From positions 38,113,393 through 38,177,392 of the forward strand of contig NC_039361.1 in NCBI RefSeq assembly GCF_003573695.1: a DNA stretch of 64,000 nt, given 5' to 3'. The translations under genes were made by a program, and so were the position numbers. This DNA comes from Papaver somniferum (taxonomy: Eukaryota > Streptophyta > Magnoliopsida > Ranunculales > Papaveraceae). Of this stretch, positions 1-11,548 are shown in pieces. The notes below the pieces were generated by a model. The model saw only the letters and a list, made by a program, of their open reading frames with translations. It was not told where the DNA came from and did not search any database. The stretch's first letter is position 1. Each line of letters begins with the position of its first letter.

Positions 1-1298
1 TTACCTTGGTATGCGAATATAGTGAACTATCTTGTTACTGGTCGAATGCCCCAACATTGGGGTAAACAAGATCATTCTAGATTTTTAGCTGAGGTTAAGC
101 ACTTCTTTTGGAATGATCCTTATTTGTTCAAGTATTGTCCAGACCAGATTATTAGGAGATGTATACCTGAGAGTGACCAGTCCAATATTATTTCCTTTTG
201 TCATGATCATGCTTGTGGGTGTCACTTTAGTGCTAAGAAAACTGTTGCTAAGATATTGCAGTGTGGATTCTATTGTCCTTCGTTGTTTAAAGACTCCCAC
301 AGTTACTGTGTTACTTGTGAACGATGCCAGAAATTATGAACCATTTCCCGTAAGAACATGATGCCCTTGAACCCTATTTTAATTGTTGAGGTCTTTGATG
401 TGTGGGGTATTGACTTTATGGGTTTGTTTCCTAATTCTTTTGGTAACCTATACATCCTTGTCGTCGTAGACTATGTCTCTAAGTGTATTGAGGTGGTTGC
501 GTGTAAAACCAATGACCATAGGGTTGTGATTGAGTTCTTGAAAAATAATATACTTACACGTTTTGGTACACCACGAGCTATAATTAGTGATGGAGGGTCG
601 CACTTTTGTAATGGGCCTTTTAAGCTTCTGATGAAGAAATGTGGTATTACACATAAGATAGCTACCCCGTATCATCCACAGACTAGTGGTCAGGTAGAGG
701 TTTCCAATAAGGAGATAAAACGTATATTAGAGAAAACAGTTAATCCTAATCGGAAAGACTGGTCTTCTAGGATTACTGATGCCTTGTGGGCTTACTGTAC
801 TGCGTTTAAGATCCCCATTGTAATGTCGCTTTATCGGCTTATTTATGGCAAGGAATGTCACTTACCTGTTGAGTTAGAACATAGAGCTTATTGGGTTGTT
901 AAGCAGCTAAATTTTTCACTTGACGAGGCAGGAGCCCATAGGAAACTCCAGCTCAATGAGTTGGACGAGATTCGTATAGATGCTTACGATAGTGCGAAGG
1001 AGTATAAGAACAAAATGAAACTTGTGCATGATAGAAACATTTTACGGAAGTCATTTCTCCAGGTCAAAAAGTTCTTCTGTATGATACCCGCTTGCATCTT
1101 TTCCCTGGGAAGTTACGTTCTCGGTGGACGGGTCATTTTATTGTTCGCATTATTTTTCCTCATGGACCTGTTGAGATCGAGACACCGGATGGTAGTAGTT
1201 CTTCAAAGGTTAACGGTCAGAGATTGAAACCATTTTTAAAGCCCTTTCCTACAGGTGATGTTGAGGAGGTCCCTCTGGAGGACCATGTTTACCCTTGA
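1..1298 (+). pseudogene. Ty3/gypsy integrase (3' end of pol), degenerate
   Basis: This is the C-terminal part of a retrotransposon polyprotein; integrase inserts the element cDNA into chromosomes. The window opens in frame inside it. A zinc-binding domain with paired His and the Cys pairs CVTCERC is read from 1 to 336. The catalytic core follows from about 358: GIDFMG (Asp at nt 412), ISDGGSHF (Asp at 589) and GQVEVSNKE (Glu at 697). The last two are 35 residues apart, the D,D(35)E spacing. The C-terminal stretch with [12 protein letters not shown] and VNGQRLKP continues at 1092-1298 in another frame. An in-frame stop (337-339) and a frameshift near 1030-1095 show it is dead. The ELEHRAYW and [10 protein letters not shown] stretches suggest the Athila/Tat side of Ty3/gypsy; that lineage call is from memory. 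Confidence 0.9.
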
Positions 1299-2553
1299 TT
1301 GACCATCGAGGCAGTTGTATGTTGTATATTAGTTTTTGATTTTCTTCACCCAGGTATTATCTTTCCAACTTCTCCTCATGTTATTTTACTTTTGGTAATG
1401 CTCTTTAATTAGAAACATTGAGGACAATGTTAGATTTAAGTTTGGGGGTGGGGAAGAAACTTTTTGTTAGCTTTTAGTTGCAATAAATAAACTCCAGAGC
1501 CTAGAAATTTATGCGTATTCAGGATGGAACTAACTAATCTAAGTGGATGGAAGCATCTTGGTTGTAGGAGTTGAGGAACCAATCTGATTAGATGGAAACA
1601 TATATAGAGTCTATTCATAAAACACAGAGCTCAGGTGTTAGAAATAACATGATAGTTGCACCATATCTCGTTGAGTCCTTTTCATTTTTTTTTATTTTTT
1701 TTTTTCATTTTAAACTATGTTTCTCTAAGTGATTAGGTGGGGCACACGATTCAAGTTGTTACCACTGCTAGGGTGAATTAGAGTGACTGAGTTACTAAAA
1801 AAAAAAAAAAAGACCGGACCAGTTAGACCCATCGTAATAAGTATTAACACTTGGATAGCAATATGCGTGTGTTCTCCCTGTTTCCGTCGCCTAAGCAAGC
1901 GTGGAATGCAGGACCCGTGGGAATTATCGTGTAATCTGCTGACAAGAAGATCAAAAAGATCTATTCATGCCGTTAAGTTAAAAAAAAATGGTTATTGTTC
2001 TGTGTAGTCAACTGCTAGTTCCATTGTATTTGCCAGTTTGTTGATCTAGATTTAAGTTATTGACCACTAGTTCCCTTGTATATGCCAGTTGTGTTGATAT
2101 TAGTCAGACCGGTATCTCAGTCCATTAGGATAGGTTCATTCTGGCAGTGGCCTTCAGACAGATATGTGAAACATCGATCATTTGGTTAACATCAAAACCA
2201 TCTACATTTTTCTATTTCCATCTCCTTTTTCTATCCATATGATTAGTTTGACTCTGAATATGATGTCCATAGTGCAACTATCTGAGTAGAGCTCTGTCAC
2301 TTTATATGAATTTTAGTATGCTTGAGTGTAAACTCGTGTACAACAATTGGAATTTCGCATCAGGGTACTTCCTCCTGTAGTCAGTGATTGTAAGCCAACC
2401 AAGGAGATTCTTTAGTGCCTTCCAAGGTTCGACATAGATAGCTAGGGTCTGGATGGTTTTGTGGGTACACTTCTGGTAAACCCTCCCGAGATTAACTCGG
2501 TTTTATTTTTTATTTTTGCTCGAGGACTAGCAAATAATAATTTTGGGGGTATT
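1299..2553 (+). other. 3' non-coding region of the gypsy element, with polypurine tracts
   Basis: No credible coding sequence lies between the integrase and the LTR, and no envelope-like ORF is visible. A purine-rich tract (AAGTTTGGGGGTGGGGAAG, about 1438-1456) lies just downstream of the integrase, as in related plant gypsy elements. A second one (TTTTGGGGGTATT, 2541-2553) directly abuts the LTR and is the likely plus-strand primer. Runs of A (1798-1812) and T are present. Confidence 0.7.
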
Positions 2554-4107
2554 TGATAAACGCATTTATGTGTCTAATTTGTCCTCAATGTTTCGTATTG
2601 TTAGTACTTATTTTCGTCCTTATTATGGTGTTTTGTGTGTTTGTAGGTATTTTTGGAAAATAATTATTATTGGAAAATTCGGCTCGAAAAGTTGCACGGA
2701 GCACCTCCGGAGGACAAGTGCTATTCGGACTCTCGCTTTTGGATAAGGGGTAACCTAATTACTAAGGGGCACCCCCAGGTCACCCCCAAAGCAGCTGCTA
2801 TTTGCACCCCAGTTCTGGTTAGGGGGAGGACATCTTCTTCCCAAATTCAAAAAACCAAAAATTGGCGGGAAAAAAGTACTATCAACTGGCAGATGTTTTG
2901 TTGGAATTTTTGAACGTGTTCTAGGGCGATTCAATGGATGATTTTTGGTAGGAAGTTGTGATATGTCCTAGCAAACACGTTTTGGGCTTTTGGTTCGATC
3001 AAATTTGGCCAGAATTAGCTGGATAATTCACGGAATGCAAAACAGGGAAACACGGGTTGGACACGGGATTGGAGAAGATTTGAGCGTGTTCTGCTCATGC
3101 ATGAGGGCTATAGCAACATTGTGGGTCGTGTGTAAACATTTCTAGAGTGACCAGGATGGAAATATACGCGTGAGAATCTAAATGAGGGAAGAAAATATTC
3201 CCAGAATATTTTTTCATCAAACCGAGTTAAGAGAGAATTATCTCGAGTTATAGCGAGACTTCTTGATCCTGTGGAGTATATATAGAGTGCTTGGGACTCA
3301 TAGAAGAGGGGAGAGAGAATTGGGAGAGGTTTAGAGCACTACAGAGCAAGAAAATTGAAGTTGCAGAGATTCTGGTTCTGCTGCTGCTGCTGCTCGAGGA
3401 GGAAGAAGAAGAGGAAGAACAGACTACCAAAGGCAGTCGTTTACCAACAAAGACAACGACTGTCGCTCGTGGGTCATAGTTTTCCAACGACAACAACACT
3501 TCATCTCTATCGTTGATTCTGGACGCCTTATGTGGGTCGCAGAATCCTGTTTTATATCATTTTCTTGTCTTTCTCTTCATTGTAAAACACTTTTGAGCAT
3601 CAATGAAATATTTTGAGATGTTTTTCATCATGAGTATCTAAACCCAATCCTAGGGGTGACAGAGGAAGCCATTCTCACAATAATTATGTGGTAATCTCTA
3701 TTTTATTAATTTATGCAATATTTTTATGTGATTAATTGCATTGATAAAAATGAATTAAATGATTTTTATTAATCAACTGTGTTTTCCCTTGATAATGCAT
3801 GCTTAGTTTTAGACTCTTGATGCATTATACTTGTGATTAACATTTGATATTTTGGAAATCTGCTTTTGGCAATATTTTGAATCAAACCAATTATTTAAAT
3901 TGCATAGTAAAAAAAATATTAGATCATATAAGTATTGTTGAATGGTGGAATCTTAAAACCCTATTTGTCCATAAAATTTCACATCACTTTGCTATTTAAT
4001 TTTGCTACATTCTTAAGTTTTAAAAAATCTAAAAATTTTATTCCCTTCACAAATCTGAAAAGAACCTATTTTTACCACTATAACTACAACCATTTGAAAA
4101 TACATCA
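2554..4107 (+). repeat. 3' LTR of the Ty3/gypsy (Athila/Tat-like) element
   Basis: The start is set by TGATAAACGC immediately after a G-rich purine tract. A TATA box (TATATATAG, 3277-3285) and a compound CTG/GAGGAA microsatellite (3377-3420) lie inside. The end is placed at ...ACATCA (4107) because the next base begins sequence that aligns with the copia 3' internal region seen at about 10707 (GTTGTGTATTCC versus GTTGTTTGTATTCC). The element therefore appears inserted in that copia copy. Its 5' LTR and target duplication lie left of the window. Confidence 0.75.
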
Positions 4108-5198
4108 GTTGTTTGTATTCCAATTAGATTAATTATAAGTTCTCTTGTAATTAGTCTAGTTGAGTTTTCATATATTCCACAAATTCTTGTGTTGAGTATA
4201 TGAACGCCTATACTAATCATGTTTTATTGGTTGATGTAGTCGTATATTCCGTAAGGTTTTCCTTATGTTGAGTATGTGAACGATTAAGCTAGTCATCTCC
4301 GTATGATTACCTTAGTTGTAGCTCCGTAAGTTTACTTATGTTCAGCACCTTCAATTAAATTGATCACTTTTGTGGTTTGATTTAGTTGCGTATTCCAATT
4401 GAGTTAATCATGGGTTTACTTGTGATTAATTAGGTTGAGCTTTGGATATAGAAAATCATTTCTATGGTTTTTGGTGTCCAATTTAAAAATCCTTCTTTTC
4501 TTTCGAAATTAAGGTCGTTCTTGTTGTTCTTTCGGGAATGACATCAAATGGGGGAGAGTTCTTTTGTACTTGTGCTTAATGGTAATATCTTGCGGGGTAT
4601 GCGGCTGTGGAATTTTATAGGGGTTATCTTGTATCTTAAAACTCCTTGATGAATGCATTTAGCTTCGGATTTATGATTGCATCTAAATTAAGTTGGTATG
4701 TATTTTTCTTTTAGTATATGAAATGTCTCTTATGGAAATTTCATTATGATCCCGTTCTTGTACCTTTGCCAATTTTATTGACAAAAAGGGGGGGAAATAA
4801 TGTAGTTCACACTACAAATACATATGGTTTTCGGATCATTGTGTAAGGGGGAGTGGTTTCCATGATCGAGATGGAGTATTGACTAAGGGGGAGTGATACA
4901 TATCACCGTAGTATTATTGTTAAAGTCGTGATACATTGGACTTTAATGTTACATAATAATTCTATGTCACTGTATAATGATGATCGAGAATCTCTATTTC
5001 TCTCATTGTTATAGCTACGGAACTTCAACAATGGTGATGCTAAACTTACAACCTTTGGGATCATTGAAGTACTTGGAAGGACGAAGATTTCAGGGAACAT
5101 TGAAGATTAGACTATGGAATAGAAGCCACTAAAGTTTATCTTTTTTGTATTCCATATGTATTAATAGTTTTGTCACTAAAATTGACAAATGGGGAGAT
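4108..5198 (+). repeat. Ty1/copia (Sirevirus-like) 3' internal non-coding region, 5' part cut off by the gypsy insertion
   Basis: This aligns with 10680-11548 and 60170-60958 on the plus strand and with 21517-22330 and 40315-41010 on the minus strand. It contains several G-rich polypurine tracts: about 4783-4797, 4847-4855, 4889-4896 and the LTR-adjacent ACAAATGGGGAGAT (5185-5198). A near-palindrome GTGATACATATCAC lies near 4893-4906. No coding capacity is apparent. Confidence 0.8.
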
Positions 5199-7724
5199 TG
5201 TTAGAGTCTTGATTTCTAGCCTACATATCTATCTCAAGCATGTTTGTCAATGTTAGTGATCAAAACTATGAGTCTTGATTTATAGCCTACATAGCTAAGT
5301 CTCAGACTAGGATAGAAAAGTGTAGTTGAGATCAAGGACTTCATGGAGATTCATCATACAACGACGAAGATCTATACAAGGAACCGTGGAACTTCATCAA
5401 CAAAAAGGTATGTGGAGACTTGAACTTATCTATCACTCAAAAGTCTATCTCTTCTACCTCCTAATTCTTATGAGACAAAAGTCGTATGCTATATAGACTA
5501 GATCATACACATTTGACATTTCGATCTGAGCATTCATTGCTTATCTTTTTCTCGAAATCGTGTGTTGGTAAAGTGTTTCGCTTTGATCAAGTTTATCTTC
5601 ACCTAGTGACGAAAGTCATGAAAAGTTTCAATCACTTTGAGAATTGCTCTGACGTGAATCGATCTGAGAATAACGGCTACATAGCTCCTCTGAGAATGTC
5701 TCAATGATTGAAATGAGAGTTTAGATTACATAACCATGTATTTCTTGAACCGTAGTTTTCCAACTTTGTTGATCAAGAGAAACCGAAAGGATTGTGGAAT
5801 TGGCTTGCCAAGTCCGAGAACTGTCGGAAGCTCTCGACCGACAATTTCTGCTGGATTTTCCAAAACTCGTTTGTTTGCTCAGTCCGCGAACCGGCGGAAG
5901 TTCTCTTTCCGAGAATTTCTGCTGAGTTTGGAAAACTCAACCGGTTTACTTAAGTCCGCGTACTTGTTTGTGAACTTAAGAGGTTATGATCTAAAGATGT
6001 GCTCTGAACATGAAACTTAAATTACTACTGAATTTTTTATGCAAACCGTGGATACAAAGTTCATGAGCCGATTCAAATCGAATCGAAACATCTTTGTTTC
6101 AATTGTGTCTTGTGTAGTTACATAAGATCTCATAGAAATTGAACAACTCTTTAACTAGTTCATTTGAGTCACTTGAACTAGTTATGGTGAAGAATAACAA
6201 GGTTAATATGAAATGCTCATATGGTTAACCTTTTGGGTTACTATGTTGAACCAACATACACATACACGTTTGGGCATGGTTTTCGCAAACCCAGTAAACG
6301 TCTACCCAAGTGTGTGTGACAAGCTAAGTTTTCGATCTAACGGTTGATAAATATTAGCTTGAATCTAAATCTGGTTTTCATCTAACGGTGAATATGGATT
6401 CCTTTGTAACTAAGACAAAACCCTGATTTGAGGGCTATAAAAAGGAGACATCTAGCTTTGAGCAAAACCAATCCCCACACGTCTGTGTGATATTAGTGCT
6501 CTCGCTAGAGTCGATCTCCTTTAACCTTTGGTTTTCTTCTCTAAAACTAGGTTAACAACTTAAAGACTTTATTTTAATTGTGAAGCCAGACCGATACTAC
6601 TTTTATCGTAGTTGTGTGATCTGATCTTGCATCTTCTATCGTACGAGTACAATCGATTGATTGTCTTGAGATCGTGAGAGTTCTCCGATAGGCAAGATAA
6701 AGAAGTCACAAACATCTTCGTCTCACTGTTTGTGATTACTCGACAAACCACTTGTGTAGTCAAGAAGGATTGTTGAGAGGTGATTGATTAATCTATGTTG
6801 TTCTTCGGGAATATAAGACTGGATTATCAATTGGTTCATGTTCACCTTGATTTTATATCTTAAGACGGAACAAAACCTAGGGTTTTTCTGTGGGAGACAG
6901 ATTTATCCTTTTGATAGACTTTTTTGTGTGAGACAGATTTGTTTATTATCAAGTCTGCGATTTTGGGTTGTAGCAACCCTTGGTTGTGGGTGAGATCAAC
7001 TAAGGGAATCAAGTGTGCAGTATCCTGCTGGGATCAGAGGCGTAGGAGTACAACTGTACCTTGGATCGGTGGGAGACTGATTGGGGTTCCACTATAGTCC
7101 AATCCGAAGTTAGCTTGGAGTAGGCTAGTGTCTGTAGCGGCTTAATACAATGTGTATTCAATCTGTACTAGGTCCCGGGGGTTTTCTGCATTTGCGGTTT
7201 CCTCGTTAAAAAAATTCTGGTGTCTCTGTTATTTCTTTTCCGCATTATATTTTATATAATTGAAATAATACAGGTTGTGCGTTCATGATCATCAATTGGA
7301 AATCCAAACTTTGGTTGTTGATTGATATTGATTGATCCTTGGACATTGGTCTTTGGTACCGTCCAAGTATTCCTTGTGTTTGATTAGGACTCGCTGATTT
7401 CTATTAGCTTGAGTAAAATCAAATCAAGAGAGAGATATTAACTTGTTGAGATACTTTTATCTAGATTGAGTCTGACTGTCTAATTGATTCTCTAGCAAAG
7501 TATTTCGGAGTTAGTCTATACAGATTGCTAAGCGAAATATTGGGTGGTGTTGTTAGACCCCCGCTTTTTCAAAATCAAGTGAGAGAGATATTAACTTTGT
7601 GATATACTTTTTATTAAGATTTCGTATGACTATCTAGTTGATTCTCTTAAAAGTATATTAGAGTTAGTCCATACAGATTGCTAATCGAAATATTGGGTGA
7701 GGTTGTTAGACCCCCCCATTTTCA
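5199..7724 (+). repeat. Ty1/copia (Sirevirus-like) LTR
   Basis: It begins TGTTAGAG right after a polypurine tract and ends ...CCCCATTTTCA two bases before a primer-binding site. Length is 2526 bp. A TATA box (TATAAAAAGG, 6436-6445) lies in the usual place for this family. The repeat array around 5810-5970 is built of GTCCGCGAACCGGCGGAAG-type units rather than the GTACGCGTAC palindromes of most copies. Because 3' internal sequence lies before it and 5' internal sequence after it, this LTR is shared between two partial elements. Confidence 0.9.
6436..6445 (+). promoter_or_regulatory. LTR TATA box
   Basis: TATAAAAAGG lies in a conserved context, about 1240 bp into the LTR. Equivalent boxes occur at 12786-12794 and 62281-62290 on the plus strand, and at 38985-38992 and 48281-48288 on the minus strand. 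It presumably drives the genomic transcript; only the conservation between copies is seen directly. Confidence 0.65.
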
Positions 7725-7726
7725 AT

Positions 7727-7738
7727 TGGTATCAGAGC
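7727..7738 (+). other. Primer-binding site for initiator Met tRNA
   Basis: TGGTATCAGAGC, two bases after the LTR end, is the standard Ty1/copia primer site complementary to the 3' end of tRNA-iMet. The same site, reverse-complemented, is at 15611-15622, and with one change at the end (TGGTATCAGAG) at 47135-47145. Confidence 0.93.
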
Positions 7739-7790
7739 AGGCAAACACGTTCAAGACCTCAAAAGTATGTGTTTGTAGCGATATGACTCT

Positions 7791-9346
7791 ATGGACAGAG
7801 GTGTTATCTCTATTAATGTACCACCAGTTTTCGATGGCTCTAATTACTTATGGTGGAAAATTGCTATGCGAGCGTTTCTTCAAGCGCGTGATTTTCAATC
7901 ATGGGTATATGTTGTTAATGGCTATGATGCTCCGGTTGTTGCAGTAGGTAACGTTAATGTTCCAAAAAATATAGGCGAATACGATGTTGCTGAGATACTT
8001 GCTGCAAAGCAAAACTCCGACGGTTTGAATGCCATCATACATGCCATTACCCTAAATCTTCAGCACCATGTTTCAAATTGTATTAGGTCTAAAGATGCGT
8101 GGGATATCTTAGAAACCGTATTCGAAGGAAATACCAGTGAAAATGAAGCTAGGCTTCAAAACCTTAATTCTGATTGGGAAAACCTTAGTACGGCAGATGA
8201 GGATTCATTTGATGAGTTTAATCACAAAGTGTCTGAAATTGTTAATGCATCTTTTGCACTGGGTAAGACTATTCCTGAAAAGGACATGGTGATGAAAATT
8301 CTCAGATCGCTGTCATCTAGGTACGATTCTAAGAAGCATGCTATCGTTGAGGGAAATAACCTTGATAAGCTCTCCAGAAATACAGTGGTTGGGAAGCTTA
8401 AGATCTTTGATAACGAACACTCGTCCAAATCTAAGGATGTTGTGTTCAAAGCACTGAAAGACACAAAATTACTTGATAAAGGTAAAAATGTGTATATCTC
8501 TGAAGATGATCACTCTGAGACAGATTTATCAAATGAAGATCTTGACAAATCAGTCTCGATGATCACAAGACAGTTTAGAGATCTTATGTTGAAGAGAAGT
8601 AAACGGTTCTCCAGAGATAAGCCAAAAGCATTAGTCAAACCTCATAATCATATTCCTCCTAAAAACAGGGACACTAATGAGACTGATGACGAGGATATGC
8701 CTCACTGCTTTAAGTGTAAAGGATTTGGTCATTTTGCAAATGAGTGCCCAAATCGTAGAAAATACACTGGGAACAAAGGTCTTGCTGCGACACTTGACGA
8801 TACGTCTGACAATTATGATTCTGATGAAGACAAGAAATCAAGTGTTGCTCTTCTGTATGAAAATATTGATTTTGATAATTGTATCAATACATACATCAAT
8901 CTTGATGATCTTTTAGAAGAGAGCCCAATCAAGATGGAAGAATCAATTGACCGTCTTTTGGAAACCCTTTGCTTAATGTTTCAGTATCTAATTTGTGCCT
9001 AGCAGCTTGCGTTTCAAAGGCCCCTGAACCATCCTTTGCGTTGATATTATCCTATTATTCTCTCAAGGGACATGAATTTTCAAAGTGTTTCAAGTACAAA
9101 CACAAGATGAGATATGTCAACAAACTTCAACGAAGAGCAGCTCGTCTAGCCAATAAGCTTAAACTCGCGGAGAAAACAGCCAAGGTACGTAAAATCTTGT
9201 CCTCTTCGAAAAGACTAGTTTCCAAAGAAAGATATAGACTATTAGAGAGGAAAACCTGGTCTAAACATGCGGAAAGGCATAGTTCCATTGATTCCGTACA
9301 AAAGGGTCATGGTGGACAAATCATTGTTCACCACAGCACAACCTGA
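7791..9346 (+). pseudogene. gag: copia Gag, nearly intact, one frameshift, no pol downstream
   Basis: Gag packages element RNA into virus-like particles. The start ATG at 7791 follows the primer site by about 50 bp. The N-terminal part (PPVFDGSNYLWWKIAMRAFL) and a helical middle region match plant copia Gag. A zinc knuckle CFKCKGFGHFANEC is at about 8705-8746. The first frame stops at 9002; a second frame (8969-9346) carries the C-terminus, rich in Lys/Arg (NKLQRRAARLANKLKL). One short frameshift near 8960-9000 therefore breaks it. The minus-strand copy (13997-15558) reads through this point and shows a second knuckle, CSYCILKGHELSKC, whose first two Cys are changed here. The stop at about 9346 is shared by both copies. 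No protease, integrase or reverse transcriptase follows. Confidence 0.88.
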
Positions 9347-9694
9347 TTGTGTTGTTTTTGTGCATATTGTCTCATGTGCATGTTCAAAAGAGACAAGATC
9401 TTGCACACCTCAGGATTTAAATTTAAAAAATTAATATAATATATTTTTTTAGCTTTGAGTTGTTTGGCCTTGAAATTTCTTCATATCACTATTGATATTG
9501 GAAGGGACCGATTTGCCAAAAGAAGAGGGTTATTATCGACAATTCCGCTCTTTATAGGGTTGTGAGTTGGACGTGTACGAACCTGTTTAAAGGTTTCGAA
9601 TCCCTACATTCCTTTTTCCTTCTCTGACATTATTTATATCTTAAGACTGCTTGTTGAAGTTGAATTGTGAACTCCTCTCACACAACCGTGCTTT
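9347..9694 (+). other. Non-coding spacer between gag and the small downstream ORF
   Basis: This is AT-rich sequence in the position pol would occupy in a full copia element. The first 60 bp match the sequence after the minus-strand gag stop (13941-13996). CTTTATAGGG at 9550-9559, about 135 bp before the next ATG, is a weak TATA-like candidate. Nothing else is recognised. Confidence 0.5.
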
Positions 9695-10081
9695 ATGGAT
9701 ACTCCAAGCATCATGTCTTCAGATGGAAAAGATATCAATATGATTTTTAAGCCATCAATCACCAAGGAAAAAGAAAAATCTCTGGTGTCTCCATCCTTGA
9801 AAATAAAAAGAAGGAATGTGAGGAAGCCAAGGGCAGTTCCTTCTAACTCTCATAAATTCTCTAATGTTCTTGATGAGTTGAAAGAGACAAGAAAGGATAT
9901 TCGACAAATAAAGGCTTGTGTGTTAAGATCTTTGGAAATTCAGAAGGCCATGGTTCGACATCTTCAGCCAAGACGGTTTGTTGGTATTGACTCCTTCCTC
10001 CACGAAACCTATGTTCCAATGGCTGTTGACGACAAGGAGTTCGGGAACGATGCAGAATTTCTCAAAGATATCAATGTCTAA
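9695..10081 (+). CDS. Small ORF in a gag-only copia element; Lys/Arg-rich then coiled-coil-like
   Basis: A 128-residue open frame lies between gag and the 3' non-coding region. Residues about 20-50 are basic (KEKEKSLVSPSLKIKRRNVRK), suggesting a nuclear signal. Residues about 55-90 (NVLDELKETRKDIRQIKACV) have a heptad-like pattern. It resembles no Gag or Pol domain. Its position, basic stretch followed by a helix, and the shared downstream sequence resemble the end of the longer ORF at 58455-59592, so it may be a truncated relative. Function unknown, and translation is not shown. Confidence 0.45.
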   Translation: MDTPSIMSSDGKDINMIFKPSITKEKEKSLVSPSLKIKRRNVRKPRAVPSNSHKFSNVLDELKETRKDIRQIKACVLRSLEIQKAMVRHLQPRRFVGIDSFLHETYVPMAVDDKEFGNDAEFLKDINV

Positions 10082-11548
10082 AAAGTCTTCTTATGAGAAT
10101 TTATTTCTTATGTTGTAGGAATAATAACTAGAATTTGGAATAGCCATTATTGTGAGTACACATAGCTATGTCCAACGTTTTCATCTTCATGTTTTTAGGT
10201 TTATTTATTTAAATTCTAAAATTGTTTGGAAGATGATTTTTGCAATATTAATCCTTATGGTTTTATATATTGCAATATGTTATGGGATATGTGTGTTTGC
10301 ATCCGTGAACTATTATTGTCCCATATGATGTCAAAAGTTATCTCTTTTATATGTCGATATGCATGTATTGATACAAGATCGATGAACTTTTGACAAACAA
10401 AAGTTAAGCCTATTATGTCAATTATTGATGGAAGATAGGTTAAAATCTTTTGTTTACAAGGATTATGTCTATTGTATGTCATTGTGCAAATAGTGATGGA
10501 AAATAAAATGAATCCTTGTATATGCCGCAGTATTGATCATTCCCTGATCCATATTTTATGTGTATACTGCAATGCTCCATAAGTTTTTCTTGTGTTGAGC
10601 ATAAGAAGACTGAGTTAAACATTCTTTTATGGTGAACTTAGTCGTAGCTCTGTAATCTCTCTTATGTCGAGCATTTCCAACTAGATTAATCATAGATTCG
10701 TTTGTGGTTATTTTGGTTGTGTATTCCGATTAAATTAATCATGGGTTTTCTTGTGGTTAGTTTAATTGAGAATTTTGGATATAGAAGATCATTTATCTAT
10801 GGTTTTTGGTGTCCAATAAAATCCTTCTTTTCTTGTAAAAGTAAGGTCGCTCTTGTTGTTCTCTTGGGAATGACATCAAATGGGGGAGAGTTCTTTTGAA
10901 CTTGCGCTTAATTTCCATATCTTTGTGGGAAGTGCGGCTGTGGAATTATTTAGGGGTTATCTTGTATCTTTATAAACTCCTTGATGAATGCATTTAGCCT
11001 AGGCTTTATGATTGCATCTAAACAAGTTGATATGTACTTTTCTTTGGTCTTGAAGTGTCTCCGTGAAAATTCATTAGGATCCCGTTTTCGTACCTTTGCC
11101 AATTTTATTGACAAAAAGGGGGAGAATTAATGTGTAGTTCACACTACAAATACATATGATTTACGTGCTTTATGGGTCATTATGTAAGGGGGGTGGTTTT
11201 CATGTTGAGACGAAAGTATTGACTAAGGGGGAGTGATACATATCACCATAGTATCGTTGTCGAAGTTGTGATATGAGAACTTTGATGCTGTTTAATAATA
11301 CTATGACATTGTATAACAATGATCGGGAGCTTCTGTTTTCTCATTTTTATGGCTACGGAACTTTAACAACTATGATGTTGAATTGAACATCTATGGAATC
11401 AAGAGAGTACTTGGAAAAGACGAAGTTTTCAAGTAACGTTGAAGCACCAAGGAGATCAAGCATGTGGACGAGAAGCTACAAATTTTTATTTATTTTGTCA
11501 TCCATATGTATTGATAGTTTTCTCATTAAAATTGACAAAGGGGGAGAT
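10082..11548 (+). repeat. copia 3' internal non-coding region with several polypurine tracts
   Basis: The block is shared by every copia-family copy here. From about 11100 it carries AAAAAGGGGGAGAA, AAGGGGGGT and AAGGGGGAGTG, and finally ACAAAGGGGGAGAT abutting the LTR at 11549. The sequence TTGACAAA plus G-rich tract occurs twice, about 440 bp apart. No coding sequence is supported. Confidence 0.8.

Noticed and set aside
1799..1812. A-run as a LINE or SINE tail
   Set aside because: It sits within the 3' non-coding region of the gypsy element and has no target duplication or adjoining SINE-like sequence.
3248..3499. Open frames with a long Ser run (minus) or Leu/Glu runs (plus)
   Set aside because: They arise from a CTG/GAGGAA microsatellite within the gypsy LTR.
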